Assembly: GCA_004352715.1 (NCBI GenBank)
Contig: SCFE01000120.1
Location: 764,613-828,612, forward strand
DNA from: Hofstenia miamia
Lineage: Eukaryota > Xenacoelomorpha > Acoela
Direction: 5' to 3'
DNA length: 64,000 nt
A model generated the notes under the pieces. That model had not been told where the DNA came from, did no database searches, and was given only the letters and a program-made list of their open reading frames with translations. Made by a program: the position numbers and the translations under genes. Shown piece after piece: positions 12,301 to 21,886 of the stretch; position 1 is the first letter of the stretch; the number at the start of each line of letters is the position of its first letter.

Positions 12301-15300
12301 GGTAAACCATCTGGACCATAACATGCCTTCTTCATAGTTTTCAGTACATTCACCACTTAATGCAGTGTATGATGTGTAAAAATATTCTGACCATCCAAAG
12401 TTTCTAGCTTGGGTTTTACCTAGTTGATGCTCGTCGAAATGCTGGCAAAATACTTGTTAGCGATTTCAATATCACCAACAGCATTGAGTAGGTCTACCAA
12501 GTTTCTTCCTTTACGATTAGAACAGACATCTACTCTGATACAACAATCCTTCTGCGAAAAATTTTCGGGTAAATTTTTGAAGAACTTGGACTCTGCAATG
12601 AGCTTGCCCAAGCGGTTATTAACAAAACTTCAGCATTAAAGATGATTTTAGCCTTTCACGTCAACGTAGCAATATCTTAATCTGCGGCGTCATCGAATAA
12701 GGTTCCTTTGATAACAACATCACACTTTTATTCGGGAGACAAAATTGAGGAAGCAAAGAGCACTAATGAGCAATCAAAATTTACTAACCACTAAGCAAAA
12801 TTTTTTTTCCGCTTGAAGGTATATTGTCTTATAAATATTCTATGTTTGGGAAATTAAGCTTTGATTTTGGATTTAAGTAAATGACCTTATCGTAATGCGA
12901 CTTAAAACTCAGTGTGAGAGAAGAACAAGACGTGAACATATTACTGCAATTGGTGTACAAAATGTCTAATCTCTTTCGAACTATAAGGGCTTCGCCTAAA
13001 ACGTCCCAAAGAGTACCTCCTCGCGGTGGTTCCTGAGTAATGCTAATACTCAGCGGGCGCGTCAGTGTGCGGATGCCCGTACCCACATTAGACGTTAAGC
13101 TCAGGGTACAAGAAGGTGTTACCATGTGTACTTAGTGCATGTGGGGGCGGTGACGGTCGAGAAGCCTGTCTGTCAGTTTTCGGCAAGACAGACGGTGGCA
13201 CAGTGGAGACACTATCATCAAGCCTGCTACTGGCACCAGTTTGTGTGCGTCTCATGGGACAGTTATACAGAAAGGTAAATTTTTTGTCTCTGGCCTATGA
13301 GATAGGCCCTAGGCCAGTGCTTGCTGTGCTTTCTTGTCACAGGTAGTTATGATCCGACAGATTTATATTGCTCTATCAAGGAATTCAAATGCACTAGATG
13401 CTTTGCATTTCAGTGCTAGCTATCCACTCCAATATTTTAACGGATCTTTATAGCTGAAAGCAGGCGCTCTCTAAAGTTACCACCGTTAGTAGCCTTGATT
13501 GGCCAAAGCGGTAGAGGCGCAACCGTCTCAACTGAACTTCGACCTTCGGCTTCACTCTGCTGATCAGACTCAACACAGATCAGCACTCTGCGTGCCAGGC
13601 GTCGCCAGAGGATTCTTAAGATCAACCAACCAGGCACACTTCCAGGGTTATGGTCCGGACCCGGATCTTTGGTTTCACCCACGGAATTAGTCAGTTGACT
13701 TCTTCAATAACCCCACTTCATCTCTTACTTTTTCTTGTTGAGAAATTAAACTTTTAATCCATATTTAGCTGACCACATATGTCACTAAGATCTACCCTAT
13801 TGAAGTCACCAACAATTAATATTTTGGCTTCAGGGTGTGCTGAATAAATAATATTTTGGGCTTTTAAAATCAATTTAGCACCAAAAACGGAGATAGAATA
13901 TCCCTTTGGATTAGATGGAAAGTAGACTGCAACAATGAATACTACTCTGGAAAACATTCATAATCAATTTTGATCCATAATGCTTCTATGAAGTTTTAAA
14001 ATGCTTCTATTTAGTCTTAAAACTGTTTGATAAGCGTAGGCTATGTAAGAAAGAGTGTGAGACAGTAGATCATCTGATAGCAGGATGTGAGAAGTTGGCG
14101 CAGAATGAGTATAGGTTCAGGCATGACAAGGTAGGACGAATGGTACACGGGAGCTTGAGCAGGCAGTATGGGTTAGAAGCAGGAGACAAGTGGTATGAGC
14201 ACAAGCCGCAGGGAACCATCGAGAATGAGAAGGTTAAGATACTGTGGGACTTCAACATACAGACAAGCAAGGTGATAGAAGCACGGAGGCCAGACATAGT
14301 AGTAGTAGACAAAGAGAAAACATTGGGAACAGTGATAGACATAGCAGTACCAAAGGACAAGAATGTAGAAAGCAAGGAGAAAGAGAAAATAGACAAGTAT
14401 AGAGAGTTGGCAGAGGAAATAGAAAGGCTGTGGAAGCTAAAGAAAGTTGAAGTAGTCCCGGTAGTAGTAGGCGCACTAGGAGCATTGAGTAAGAAGCATA
14501 CGAGATACTTGGAGGAGTTGGGAGTACCAAAGTGGGGAGGAGTGGTAGCAAAGAAGGCTGCATTGTTAGGTACAGCAAGAGTCCTGAGGAAAGCTCTCAG
14601 ACTCCCTGGGAACTGATGAGTTCCCCGAGCTGAGAGGGATACCAGCATGAAGCTGTGAGAAGTAAGAACAATAATAATAAGGTAGTACGACTTTTAATTC
14701 TTACAAGTAGCCACCTGCCAACCATATCTTGTAAGAGCTTCTGTTTCTACAGCAGGAATGAAATGTTGGGTCTATATAGGCAGTGTAATCACAGAAAGCA
14801 AATTCTACTGCATCTACCGGCTCTAGGTTGAGCTAGAAATCAACTATTGTGCTATTAATAAAGTTGTTTGCCGGATTCTATTAAAAATCTCACGGACTTT
14901 AATTCTCAAAAGCCCTTTAATGATTATAAAATTTCTAATAATTTTGATTTAATCAATACACTTGTAGTACATGCCAATAACCTTTGCAAAAATACCTAAT
15001 TAATTTCTGTATTTTGTTAGAAAAAAAGTATTCAAAAAAATCTTTTGAAGATATCGTGTTACATTATTCATGTTTCTGAGATGTTAACCTGACGTTTACT
15101 GACTGCAATGTATATTGATTTATTGTAAATGAAGCTTTACTCTTTTCCAAATTGCTACTAGCATTCTTAGTTAAACAGGCATCTAAGAAACCTGTAGTTG
15201 CTGCACTAAATGAACCAATTAACCAGAGTATGATAAAATATATTATTCCAAAAACAGCACTTTTTGTTTTGAACTGAATAGGCTTGCCACCAATCTGGGA

Positions 15301-18300
15301 AATGACTTTGTAGCGATGGGCAGAATAGTAAGCAACTACCAAAAAACTAAAATGAATTTTTCAAATGATTAAATTGTCATTATATCATATAAAGGCTACC
15401 ATTCATTAAAATTCCTATTTTTTAAGTTACCACATAAATTTAAACTTGAGTACTCAAGAACCTAGACTTAAAGTAATTTAGTATGCAGATGCGTCCTCAT
15501 CAGTGTTGCAACCGGGCCGAAAAGGACCGGGGCTTGGACGGGCCGGGCTCACATATTTGAAGAATATAAACGGGCCGGGCCAGGCTGGGCCTAAAATTAT
15601 GATTTTAACGGGCGTAATTATCGTTTTCACTAATGCTTGAAACCTGACGGGGGTTGAATTTGCCAGACATTAGATGAAATATTTTTTGTTGCAAAATCTT
15701 TATCCCGACAGATGGCGTTCGAAAATGCTCAATATAGCCTATCTTAATACATTAGGAAATATCATTTTGTGCAATTTCTTCTAAAGTGTGCAACATTTTT
15801 AAAAACAACTATCAGAATATGAATGTTAATGTCCTTAAGATTCCACATAACCATTAAAGTACTCATTTACTTTGCTAGTTTTTCGTACAATTTATAGCAG
15901 TTTTTTGTCAAAAATCAACGAAAAATAGCGAGTCAGATACTTCCCATGCAAGGTGGGTCTGCACAAAGCGAACGAGATTTTTCAGTCTCTGGCAGCATTC
16001 TCACAAAAAACTAAACAGACTGGATTCTGAACATGTCAGTCAAATAGCCGGATCGCTTTTAATAATTATATAGTAAAAAGAATAATTATTACACAACTCC
16101 AAGAATACATATTGTGTAAATAAAATACTTACGTTAATGCACGAAATAAACCAATGAGTGACGAAAAAAGATATAATGAAAATAATCCTTTCCAATATAA
16201 ATGGTATATTGCTATGCAACCAGAAAATGCTGCGATACTATCCAATTTAAATATATTCAATACAACTAGGTCCACTTTGGTTTTCGCAATTTTCCTTGTT
16301 CCTAAATGGAAGTGAATGAATAGCATTTGGAGTACTACAAATTGATTGGTTTCCAAAATTGCATCTTTTGCTGATTAAATCAACAAAATGCAATACACAG
16401 TTTATCTCAAATAGTTGCTTCTTGTCTAATATAACTGAAAAGTATCAGAAAACAGATTTTTTAATAGCTGTTTCAGAATGATGAACTCTACCTGTAGAAT
16501 GCAGTCTACATATTCAGTATACAGCAGAGTTGTGCTTGTACAGGGTGGGGCAGAGAAACTTGCTTATTTGAAACATATAACAAAAGTAATGAATTTATAC
16601 AAATGAATTTTGTAATATCATAATCAAAAACAAGTAAATTTTACAGTTTGCCAGTTTTAAATATGATATCAGGCAAATGACGTCCATTATTGTCAATCCA
16701 ATGTGTCAGTCGTTTCCAGAAATTGATGTTGACTCTTTCCAACATTTCAATAGGAATCTTGGTGGACGCTTCACGAAGTTATTCTTTAGATGGTTCAGGT
16801 TGTTGGGTCTGTCACGGTACACGATGGACTTCAGATATCCCCACAAGAAACAATCGCAGGGTGCAAGATCAAGGGACCTTGCTGGCCACTGAAGATCACC
16901 CCTCAAAGAGATCACATGCCCAGGAAAGGTTTCATTCAAGACAACCATGGATGGTCTTGATGTATGCATAGTTGCCCCATCTTGCTGGAACCAAACATTG
17001 TCCAAGCTCATCTCGCTCAGATTTGACAGGAAGAAATCCTGTAACATCTTCATGTAACACTCAGATGTCACCAAAACTATGCTCTCATTTTCTTCAAGGA
17101 ACCAAACAGTCACACATTGCAAGTGTAGAGGTCATAGGTGAAGTTCTAAAGGGTTTTCAGCACTCCAATAGCGCCTGTTCTGCTTGTTCAAAGCCCCATA
17201 AAGATGGAAGTGCGCCTCATCCATGTTCATCCATTCCATGAATACAGCAAAGAAACAAGAAAATAAATTAATCAGTCTCATCATACAAAACAAAACTTTA
17301 CAGTTCACTCTCTCGATTAAGCCCTCCTTAAAGTTATCAGAGCAAATCACACTTCAGGAAGGCTAATTCAAATAAGCAATTTGCTCTGCCCCACCCTGTA
17401 TATTCAACACTTATTTCAAATTGGAAACCTGTAGTGATTTTTACTTAAATATATTGTGCATGAAAACTTAAAAGTGCTTTGCACTCAAGTGTATTATCTC
17501 CAAATATTATTTTGGATCTTTATAACAGGCAGACAGTAAATGCTCACGAGTCACCCAGTTAGTAGCCTTGGTTGGCAAAAGCTGGAGAGGCGCAACCCTC
17601 TCATGAAGCTCAGCCTTCGGCTTCACTCTCTGCTGATCAGACTCAACACAGATCAGCACTCTGCGTGCCAGGGGTCGCCAGAGGTCAAGCATGATTAAGC
17701 CGGCCCTAGCGGGCACACTTCCAGGGGAGAAGTCACGGACTTGATCTGTTGACACGCACTCTTCAGTCTGTCGACTGGTAGAGTAACCCCGACTACTATA
17801 AAACCTGATAGGGTCATTTATTAAACTACAGGTCTCAATTTAAAAAATATTAGAAAAGATTTCCTTACTTTGCATAAAATACTAACAAAAAATAGTAAAT
17901 GTTTTATCATCCTTCCTAAAATCAATTTTCAACACTAATATTTGTAATTCATTATTCGCATAAATTGGTAAACATTATTTGAAAAACATCGTTGAAAATA
18001 TCAATTTTTAAGCAGAATAAAAATACCGATATGTCCTAATAGAGACTCCATCTTTAAAAAAATAATTTATCTTTATTTGCATAATTGCATTCTCTTCCTA
18101 GATAATATTATTTATAAAAATATCTATACCTATTGTGCAATATACAATGATGGGGGCAAGTTGGATTATTTGAAAAACGATCAACATTGCTAGGGTTAAT
18201 GATCTTTTATGGTTGTAGTTAATATGATAATGAAACTGTAATTGATTTTGTACTATTGATAAATTTCTAAAAATGACTTAGAACGAAACGTTAAATTTCT

Positions 18301-19303
18301 TGCAATTTTTTGTTAATTTATTTGATATTTTTCTTTAATCCAGTTGAAAATCTCATCAAAAATTTCCCAACAGTAAAATTGGATTGCTGTTCAAAATTAA
18401 CTCGAAAAAATGCAGAGTGAAGTTTAAATTGAAAACTATCAAAATCATTAAGAAATTCATTGTTTAAACTTGAAAATGTCTATGTTGTACCAAAAATATT
18501 GGAAAGAAAGAATATAGATTGAATATGTTATATGCATGCTCATTACCTGGACTTTCCTGGCACAGCTGTTAAAATTCTCATTCACTCTTAGTTTACCTTA
18601 AGTTTCCTCATCTTACGTTTGTCAATTGAAGAAAAAGGATTAGTGTCATAAATTCTGTTATGGAATAATGGAAGCAATATTTTGCGCATTGATACAAATA
18701 ATCTATATGGTTTGCCATGAAACAATATCTTACTTGCAATAAATCTAATATTTTGGATGTAAATGATGCATTGATCAAACAAATTTAAAGAAGTTAAGAT
18801 GGTAGTTGAATTGAATATCATATTAAATAAGGCTTAAAATATCGTAGTAAATTTAAGCACTAGCTAACACAAAAAACAAATAAATCTTCATTCGTCCATA
18901 GTATATGGAAACAATTCATTCTAGAGAATTCATGAAAAAAATTATTAATAGTGAAATTCTAACAAAAAATTTAAATTTAAAACCATTTGCAATGTCCATG
19001 AATATTTTTGCATTATTACTGCAAGTAATGTAAATTTTTTCATTACCTAGTGATTTCAATTGAAGTAAGTTTGGATAGTGAGAAATATTTTGCATTATGA
19101 AATTTCAAAGAAATCACTTGATAATACAGATAGTATTTCAATTAAAGTCTAATCATACTGATAGAATAGATGATGTGAGCGGTAATGCTAGCTAGAAATG
19201 CAGCCAGACAACTTCCAAAAAACGCCCATGTAATTACGGAAATTTCTCTTGTGTGAGTTGATGTGAAGTTGGAACAGTTTGTACCGTTAAATATAGCATG
19301 CAT
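6002..19303 (-). CDS. class A (rhodopsin-like) GPCR-like receptor, five coding exons
   Basis: My reconstruction: join of 19159-19303, 16133-16334, 15141-15346, 9645-9857 and 6002-6207, read on the minus strand. It gives 972 nt and 323 residues, with intron phases 1, 2, 1, 1 all matching and GT/AG at every junction. The start ATG at 19303 has an upstream in-frame stop. Seen: an N-terminal tail with three N-glycosylation sequons (N6, N9, N12) and about seven hydrophobic segments. N75-x4-D80 is at the TM2 position; HRY (126-128) replaces DRY; W157 is the TM4 tryptophan; C173 and sequon N177 lie in loop 2. P260 is in TM6 and NPVYF (298-302) replaces NPxxY, followed by a basic helix 8. Spacings between these landmarks fit class A receptors. 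Missing: a clear TM3 cysteine and the CWxP motif, so it is divergent. Predicted plasma-membrane signal receptor; ligand unknown. The introns are full of transposons, and exon 2 has alternative acceptors at 16364 and 16370 in the same phase. Confidence 0.7.
6287..6487. repeat. (TA)n microsatellite with assembly gap
   Basis: TA dinucleotide repeats on both sides of a gap (N from 6320 to 6476). It lies inside GPCR intron 4. Confidence 0.9.
6515..6797 (+). mobile_element. 3' fragment of a LINE, plus strand
   Basis: A short readable frame at about 6573-6696 has the K-A-I-A-L-F-Q and N-D-L-I-P-D-Q-L pattern of a LINE C-terminus. An AATAAA (about 6752) and a (CTA)n-like tail follow, ending near 6790. 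The start shares about 28 bases with 10819-10846. It is 5' truncated and dead. Confidence 0.4.
6890..7990 (-). pseudogene. LINE reverse transcriptase fragment, minus strand
   Basis: Two frames (7713-7988, then 7234-7668) give FDISKPFNSMSHEIL and a VPQGSVPGALAIY palm segment, then the post-catalytic stretch with EYLGVPIN. A NKLPLVLRDF-like C-terminus lies near 6965. Where YADDT is expected (7660-7710) the frame is broken and reads only CDDT, so it is inactive. The lysine in place of alanine in the SKPF motif is another sign of decay. It sits in GPCR intron 4, in the same direction as the host gene. Confidence 0.75.
8040..8610 (+). pseudogene. possible hAT/ZMYM-type transposase remnant
   Basis: A plus-strand frame at about 8540-8590 reads VIPISAAEADKG, like the IPVSSAEAERxFS of the hAT dimerisation domain. 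A longer open stretch upstream (8070-8290) is not recognisable. The solo LTR at 8670 lies just beyond. Identification rests on one short motif. Confidence 0.3.
8670..8855 (+). mobile_element. solo LTR, copy 1
   Basis: A 186-base unit starts TGTAACATCAG and ends GTGATTCTACA. It is flanked by a 4-base duplication ATAT (8666-8669 and 8856-8859). A TATATAAG box at 8771 marks the promoter. About 90 per cent of it recurs at 10054-10224. TG...CA ends, a TATA box, a 4-base duplication and two dispersed copies together indicate a solo LTR, perhaps of a Gypsy-like element. No internal coding region is in the window. Confidence 0.75.
9215..9258. repeat. dispersed repeat end shared with 55330
   Basis: A block ending TTTAGGAGTACATCCCTG closely resembles one at 55330-55365 that ends TTAGGAGTACAGCCCTG. 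The reverse complement CAGGGCTGTACTCC is hAT-terminus-like. The other ends were not found. Confidence 0.3.
9645..9857 (-). CDS. GPCR exon 4: TM5, loop 3 and start of TM6
   Basis: The acceptor GATATTCAG|ACTTC and donor TTGCAG|GTAATT bound 213 bases. It encodes a long aromatic TM5, a basic third loop and the first half of TM6. It enters and leaves in phase 1, matching both neighbours. Confidence 0.65.
10054..10224 (+). mobile_element. solo LTR, copy 2
   Basis: A 171-base relative of the LTR at 8670, with the same TGTAACATCAG start and GATTCTACA end. It lacks a short stretch after CGTGTT. The flanking duplication is ATAA (10050-10053 and 10225-10228). It lies in GPCR intron 3; copy 1 is in intron 4. 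Confidence 0.75.
12990..13360. repeat. GC-rich unclassified block
   Basis: About 370 bases at roughly 50 per cent G+C in otherwise 70 per cent A+T surroundings. It contains a small inverted repeat (TGCTAATACTCAGC region), a duplicated CTGTCTGTC/AGACAG hairpin and GGCCTATGAGATAGGCC. It has no clear coding frame. It is probably a piece of an unidentified mobile element. Confidence 0.4.
13442..13714 (-). mobile_element. SINE-like repeat, copy 1
   Basis: 273 bases homologous to 17514-17790, including a perfect 39-base core around CAGACTCAACACAGATCAG. Both copies run, on the minus strand, from GGGGTTA to TATAAAGATCC. Length, GC-richness and lack of coding suggest a SINE. This copy interrupts the decayed LINE. 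Confidence 0.55.
14017..14690 (+). mobile_element. 5'-truncated LINE: intact zinc knuckle and nuclease-like C-terminus
   Basis: An open plus-strand frame from about 14017 to the TGA at 14614-14616. It encodes a CCHC-type knuckle (CKKECETVDHLIAGC, about 14060-14104). A conserved block with KWYEHKP, then RRPDIVVVD...VIDIAVPKD, is typical of the PD-(D/E)xK-like C-terminus of some LINEs. It ends KWGGVVAKKAALLGTARVLRK. No stops or shifts over about 200 codons, and higher G+C than its surroundings, suggest a recent insertion. The 3' tail is a short (AAT)n at 14669-14682. The polymerase is missing through 5' truncation. It lies in GPCR intron 3, opposite strand. Confidence 0.75.
15141..15346 (-). 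CDS. GPCR exon 3: TM3 end with HRY, TM4, loop 2
   Basis: The acceptor ATTTTAG|TTTTTTGG enters in phase 2. It encodes HRY, a lysine-rich second intracellular loop, the TM4 tryptophan and the loop-2 cysteine. The donor AGA|GTAAAG leaves in phase 1. The frame stays open to a TAA at 15064, so an unspliced form would end after 25 extra residues. Confidence 0.65.
15505..16075 (+). pseudogene. hAT transposon remnant
   Basis: The left end CAGTGTTGCAACCGGGCCG looks like a hAT terminus, followed by a repeated GGGCCGGGC motif. At 15955-16055 a plus frame reads SERDFSVSGSILTKN then, past a stop, TDWILNMSV: the C-terminal hAT dimerisation motif (SERxFS...G.I). The part at 15695-15800 also resembles the foldback element at 30956. 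It fills most of GPCR intron 2. No right terminus found. Confidence 0.55.
16133..16334 (-). CDS. GPCR exon 2: end of TM1 to TM3
   Basis: The acceptor chosen is TTTGTAG|TACTCC; two upstream AGs (exon start 16364 or 16370) keep the same frame and add 10 or 12 residues. It encodes a basic first loop, the N-x4-D of TM2, an ECL1-like W-K-G and the first half of TM3. The donor AC|GTAAGT is a perfect consensus, phase 2. Confidence 0.65.
16541..17398 (-). mobile_element. Tc1/mariner element with TIRs and TA duplication
   Basis: 858 bases between TA dinucleotides (16539-16540, 17399-17400). The inverted ends start CAGGGTGGGGCAGAG and match over about 33 bases. It encodes the catalytic half of a transposase on the minus strand (next entry) but no DNA-binding N-terminus, so it is an internally deleted, non-autonomous copy. 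It lies in GPCR intron 1. Confidence 0.9.
16706..17241 (-). pseudogene. mariner transposase, catalytic half, one in-frame TGA
   Basis: DDE-type transposase of the IS630/Tc1/mariner superfamily. The frame reads MDEAHFHL (first aspartate), a TGA near 17141, then VWFQQDGA (second aspartate) and LAPCDCFLWG (third). There are 41 residues between the last two, i.e. a DD41D arrangement. WP-R-S-x-D and the FLWGYLK block are intact. The TGA and the missing helix-turn-helix region make it inactive. Confidence 0.85.
17514..17790 (-). mobile_element. SINE-like repeat, copy 2
   Basis: 277 bases, homologous to 13442-13714. On the minus strand the first 70 bases contain AGACTGAAGAG and GATCAAGTCC. These resemble an anticodon arm and a pol III B box (GWTCRANNC), hinting at a tRNA-derived head. 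It ends TATAAAGATCC. It lies in GPCR intron 1. Confidence 0.55.
18588..18821 (-). pseudogene. possible LINE C-terminal fragment
   Basis: An open frame of 77 codons with the LNLFDQ...ASKILF and HNRIYDTN pattern that resembles the region after the thumb of jockey/CR1-type RTs. It has no splice sites or other support. Confidence 0.3.
19159..19303 (-). CDS. GPCR exon 1: extracellular N-terminus and TM1
   Basis: Starts at ATG 19303 and encodes 48 residues plus one base. Three sequons (NGT, NCS, NFT) in the first 14 residues precede a hydrophobic helix at about residues 21-48. The donor is A|GTATGA, phase 1. The frame would hit a stop shortly after the donor, which supports splicing. Confidence 0.6.
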
Positions 19304-19380
19304 TGTCTATGCTCTATGTTTGTTTAACAAATATTAGTTGATGGACTATGAACAACATTGGAAATAATTTTACTTGACAA

Positions 19381-19504
19381 GTATATATATATATATATAT
19401 AAGTTATAAGTACATATATACTATATATATATATATATATATATANNNNNNNNNNNNNNNNNNNNNNNNNNNNNNNNNNNNNNNNNNNNNNNNNNNNNNN
19501 NATA

Positions 19505-19538
<34 letters not shown>
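19381..19538. repeat. (TA)n microsatellite with gap
   Basis: TA repeats around a gap (N 19446-19501). Confidence 0.9.
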
Positions 19539-19541
<3 letters not shown>

Positions 19542-20372
19542 ACACTCAGCAAGCATTCTATCTTTAGAAATACTAAACAACCGATGAAACTACTATTTAT
19601 TATGTTACTTCTATCTTTTGAGAAAACAAGAGCATGTTCATTCCATTGATTAACAAGTATTCAGAGAACAAGTTAATTCCAAACTTCTTACAGAATGATG
19701 GCCTCCGGCTGAAGTGGTGAACCACTTCCAACACCTAATTCTCAGCTCATTTTAGACTAGAGAAAATACAACAATTATAGCTAAATGCAAACCGCGCTTC
19801 CTAACCATAGTCATCCTTATACCTAATACCTACTACCACTCACATTAAGGAGCTTAACCGTCTGACCATTTAAATCCTCAGGTTTTCTTACCTTGCGCCC
19901 AAAATGATACCCCAAGTGTTGATCATACTGATCAATAACATAATAAAAATAAATATAATTAAATATAATAAAGGGACAATTTCGAAAAAATCTATTATCC
20001 GAAAAATGCTAAAATCATAAGCTAATCAGATATACGGTTGGGGAAATCTATAATAGGAAAAGCAAAAGTAACTAAATTTAGAAGCTAGGGTAGCTACACT
20101 TAAATTAACAGAATTCACACTTTCTGCGTATTTACAAATAATAGCAAATAATAAACTCACTTATTATCAGATGGTGAGTAATAGCAGAACAAATTAACAA
20201 ACGATACTCCAATGTCTGATTTTTAAATTACACAAACAAAATGGATTACTCGTAAGAGCGACCAATCAAAATACAAAGGGATATTAAATCATTAATTGTA
20301 CAATGACTATCATCAAATATTATTAAATCGACACAAATTGTCATTTTACAAAAATTATGCAAATATACTACA

Positions 20373-20418
<46 letters not shown>
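20373..20418. repeat. (TA)n microsatellite
   Basis: About 23 TA units with one interruption. Confidence 0.9.
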
Positions 20419-20420
<2 letters not shown>

Positions 20421-20498
20421 GAATCTTAAATATCACATTTATTAACTTATATAATAGAAATAGCCTAGTAAATATAAATGTATATTAATCCTATTTCC

Positions 20499-20938
20499 CT
20501 ATTTATTAAGTTCTAACATAAATTCTGCGAAGTTTGCAATTGTCGTATACACAAAGTCATGTAAGGTTACAGCAGAACTGTAATTGAGCCAGGTTGCGTT
20601 TACCCAACCCAAACCAAATTCTATTGAGTCTAAGAACGTTAGTGTTTCTACAGCTTTTGCCTTGTGACTATTATACATAAATACGATAAAAACAAAACTA
20701 CACATATTTATGCAATAGTAAAAACAAGTAAATAGTACTAAAATGTAACTGTTTTTATACTGAAGAAAAGTTCTTTGAAATCCTTAAATTCAATATTAAA
20801 ACATACAGTTAAACAATCTAAGAAAAACGAATTAAACCTTGAAGAAATGCAAAACAAAGATCCTGTAGCAAAGTTACTGTGTTCTTCTTCATTAAATTGT
20901 AAATATACTCTCACTTTCATTAGATCAGCCACCATCAT
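20499..20938 (-). CDS. candidate two-exon small gene, function unknown
   Basis: Join of 20838-20938 and 20499-20697 (intron of 140 bases, GT/AG, phase 2): 300 nt, 99 residues. It starts at the ATG at 20938 (in-frame stop upstream) and ends in TAG. The second exon opens with a short hydrophobic run (FVFIVFM) and contains two sequons, NATW and NYSS. The donor G|GTTTAA is weak. An overlapping plus-strand frame (20775-20987) is an alternative. I recognise no family. Confidence 0.3.
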
Positions 20939-21304
20939 GACTCGGGGAACTCAGTCACCAACACACCCTTCATTACAATTTTGTTGAGAATGTCATCGCA
21001 TTTTGCCAACTTAGTTCATAATTGCGGTCTTGATCTCCCTTGTGTACTGAAATATCTGCTTTACAAAAACACCTTAGTATATTTAGTGTAAAAGCCCTTG
21101 CAAAATTCTACTAAGAAAAGATGTTATTTACCAATATAACAAAATGAAAAAAATAGCTGGAATAAGACCAAAAGGAGACAATGCCATATTAGGTGGTGAT
21201 TTTTCGAACACAAACAAATGCATTATAGACTAGAGATAGAACGATCCAGAAAAAAGAAGCTCAACAACAATCGTTAAACATCATTCCAGACGAAGCAATG
21301 AAAA

Positions 21305-21845
21305 CTACAAATTAGTGAAGAAATTCACTCTAAACTTTGCACAAAAGCATGATGAAGCATCAGTATATCGTAATAAATATAAAATATTATCTCCGTTCTA
21401 CCAAATTCATCTGCATATGCTATCTATCTTATTTAAATTCAAATCTTTACCAACATTTCTCCTTTTCCTTAATGACTATATTAAATTAAATGAGCGATCG
21501 CAAAAATTCCTGTGTTTAGATAAAAATTATAATGGCTTTCATCACATATCAATTAAATTGTGGAATAATTTAGATTGTGAAACGCGAATAGAAAAAAACT
21601 ATAAAAAATTTAGAAAAAAATTGAAGCAATATCTTCTAATAAAACAATATACATTAGGGGACGGTAATACACTTCATGGATTCGAAACGTACATCCAACA
21701 TTGAGCACCTACACAAACATTCACACAAACATTGATTATATTATTATATATTGCACTTATTAATTTGTAGTTATTTATTTTTCTTTTGTCATGTGTTAGT
21801 TTGTAGAATTTTGTATACATTGAGCAATAAATTTGCTTTGACTCT
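21305..21845 (+). mobile_element. LINE 3' end (family shared with 44.7 and 45.7 kb)
   Basis: An open frame 21315-21704 encodes the RT C-terminus with [31 protein letters not shown] and LWNNL. A 3' UTR follows, ending CAATAAATTTGCTTTGACTC near 21843. The same segment occurs at 44708-45107 and, more decayed, at 45690-46095. 5' truncated. Confidence 0.75.
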
Positions 21846-21886
21846 TAAATGCAAATATTATAATAGTCAAACACAAAGGAATTCAA

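Larger units (their letters stand above)
11630..13957 (-). pseudogene. decayed APE-type LINE, minus strand
   Basis: Scattered pieces in LINE order on the minus strand: an endonuclease segment with VYFPSNPKGYS and IVGDFN (13754-13957), a pre-RT linker (12420-12611), KTMKKACYGPDGLP at about 12300 (the LINE 'GPDG(I/L)P' motif), and LRRFKDDCLII at about 11750 at the catalytic position. The pieces are separated by stops, and the element is split by the SINE at 13442-13714 and a GC-rich block. Dead; the motifs are individually weak but collinear. Confidence 0.5.

Noticed and set aside
14070-14648. A 192-residue minus-strand open frame
   Set aside because: It is the antisense shadow of the LINE C-terminal domain on the plus strand, which has the recognisable motifs.
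15064-15140. Reading the third GPCR exon through to TAA as a terminal exon
   Set aside because: The donor at 15140 joins in phase to the TM5-TM6 exon at 9857 and yields a complete receptor; read-through gives a four-helix stub.
20775-20987. Plus-strand 70-codon frame
   Set aside because: It overlaps the better-supported minus-strand two-exon model and has no motif.
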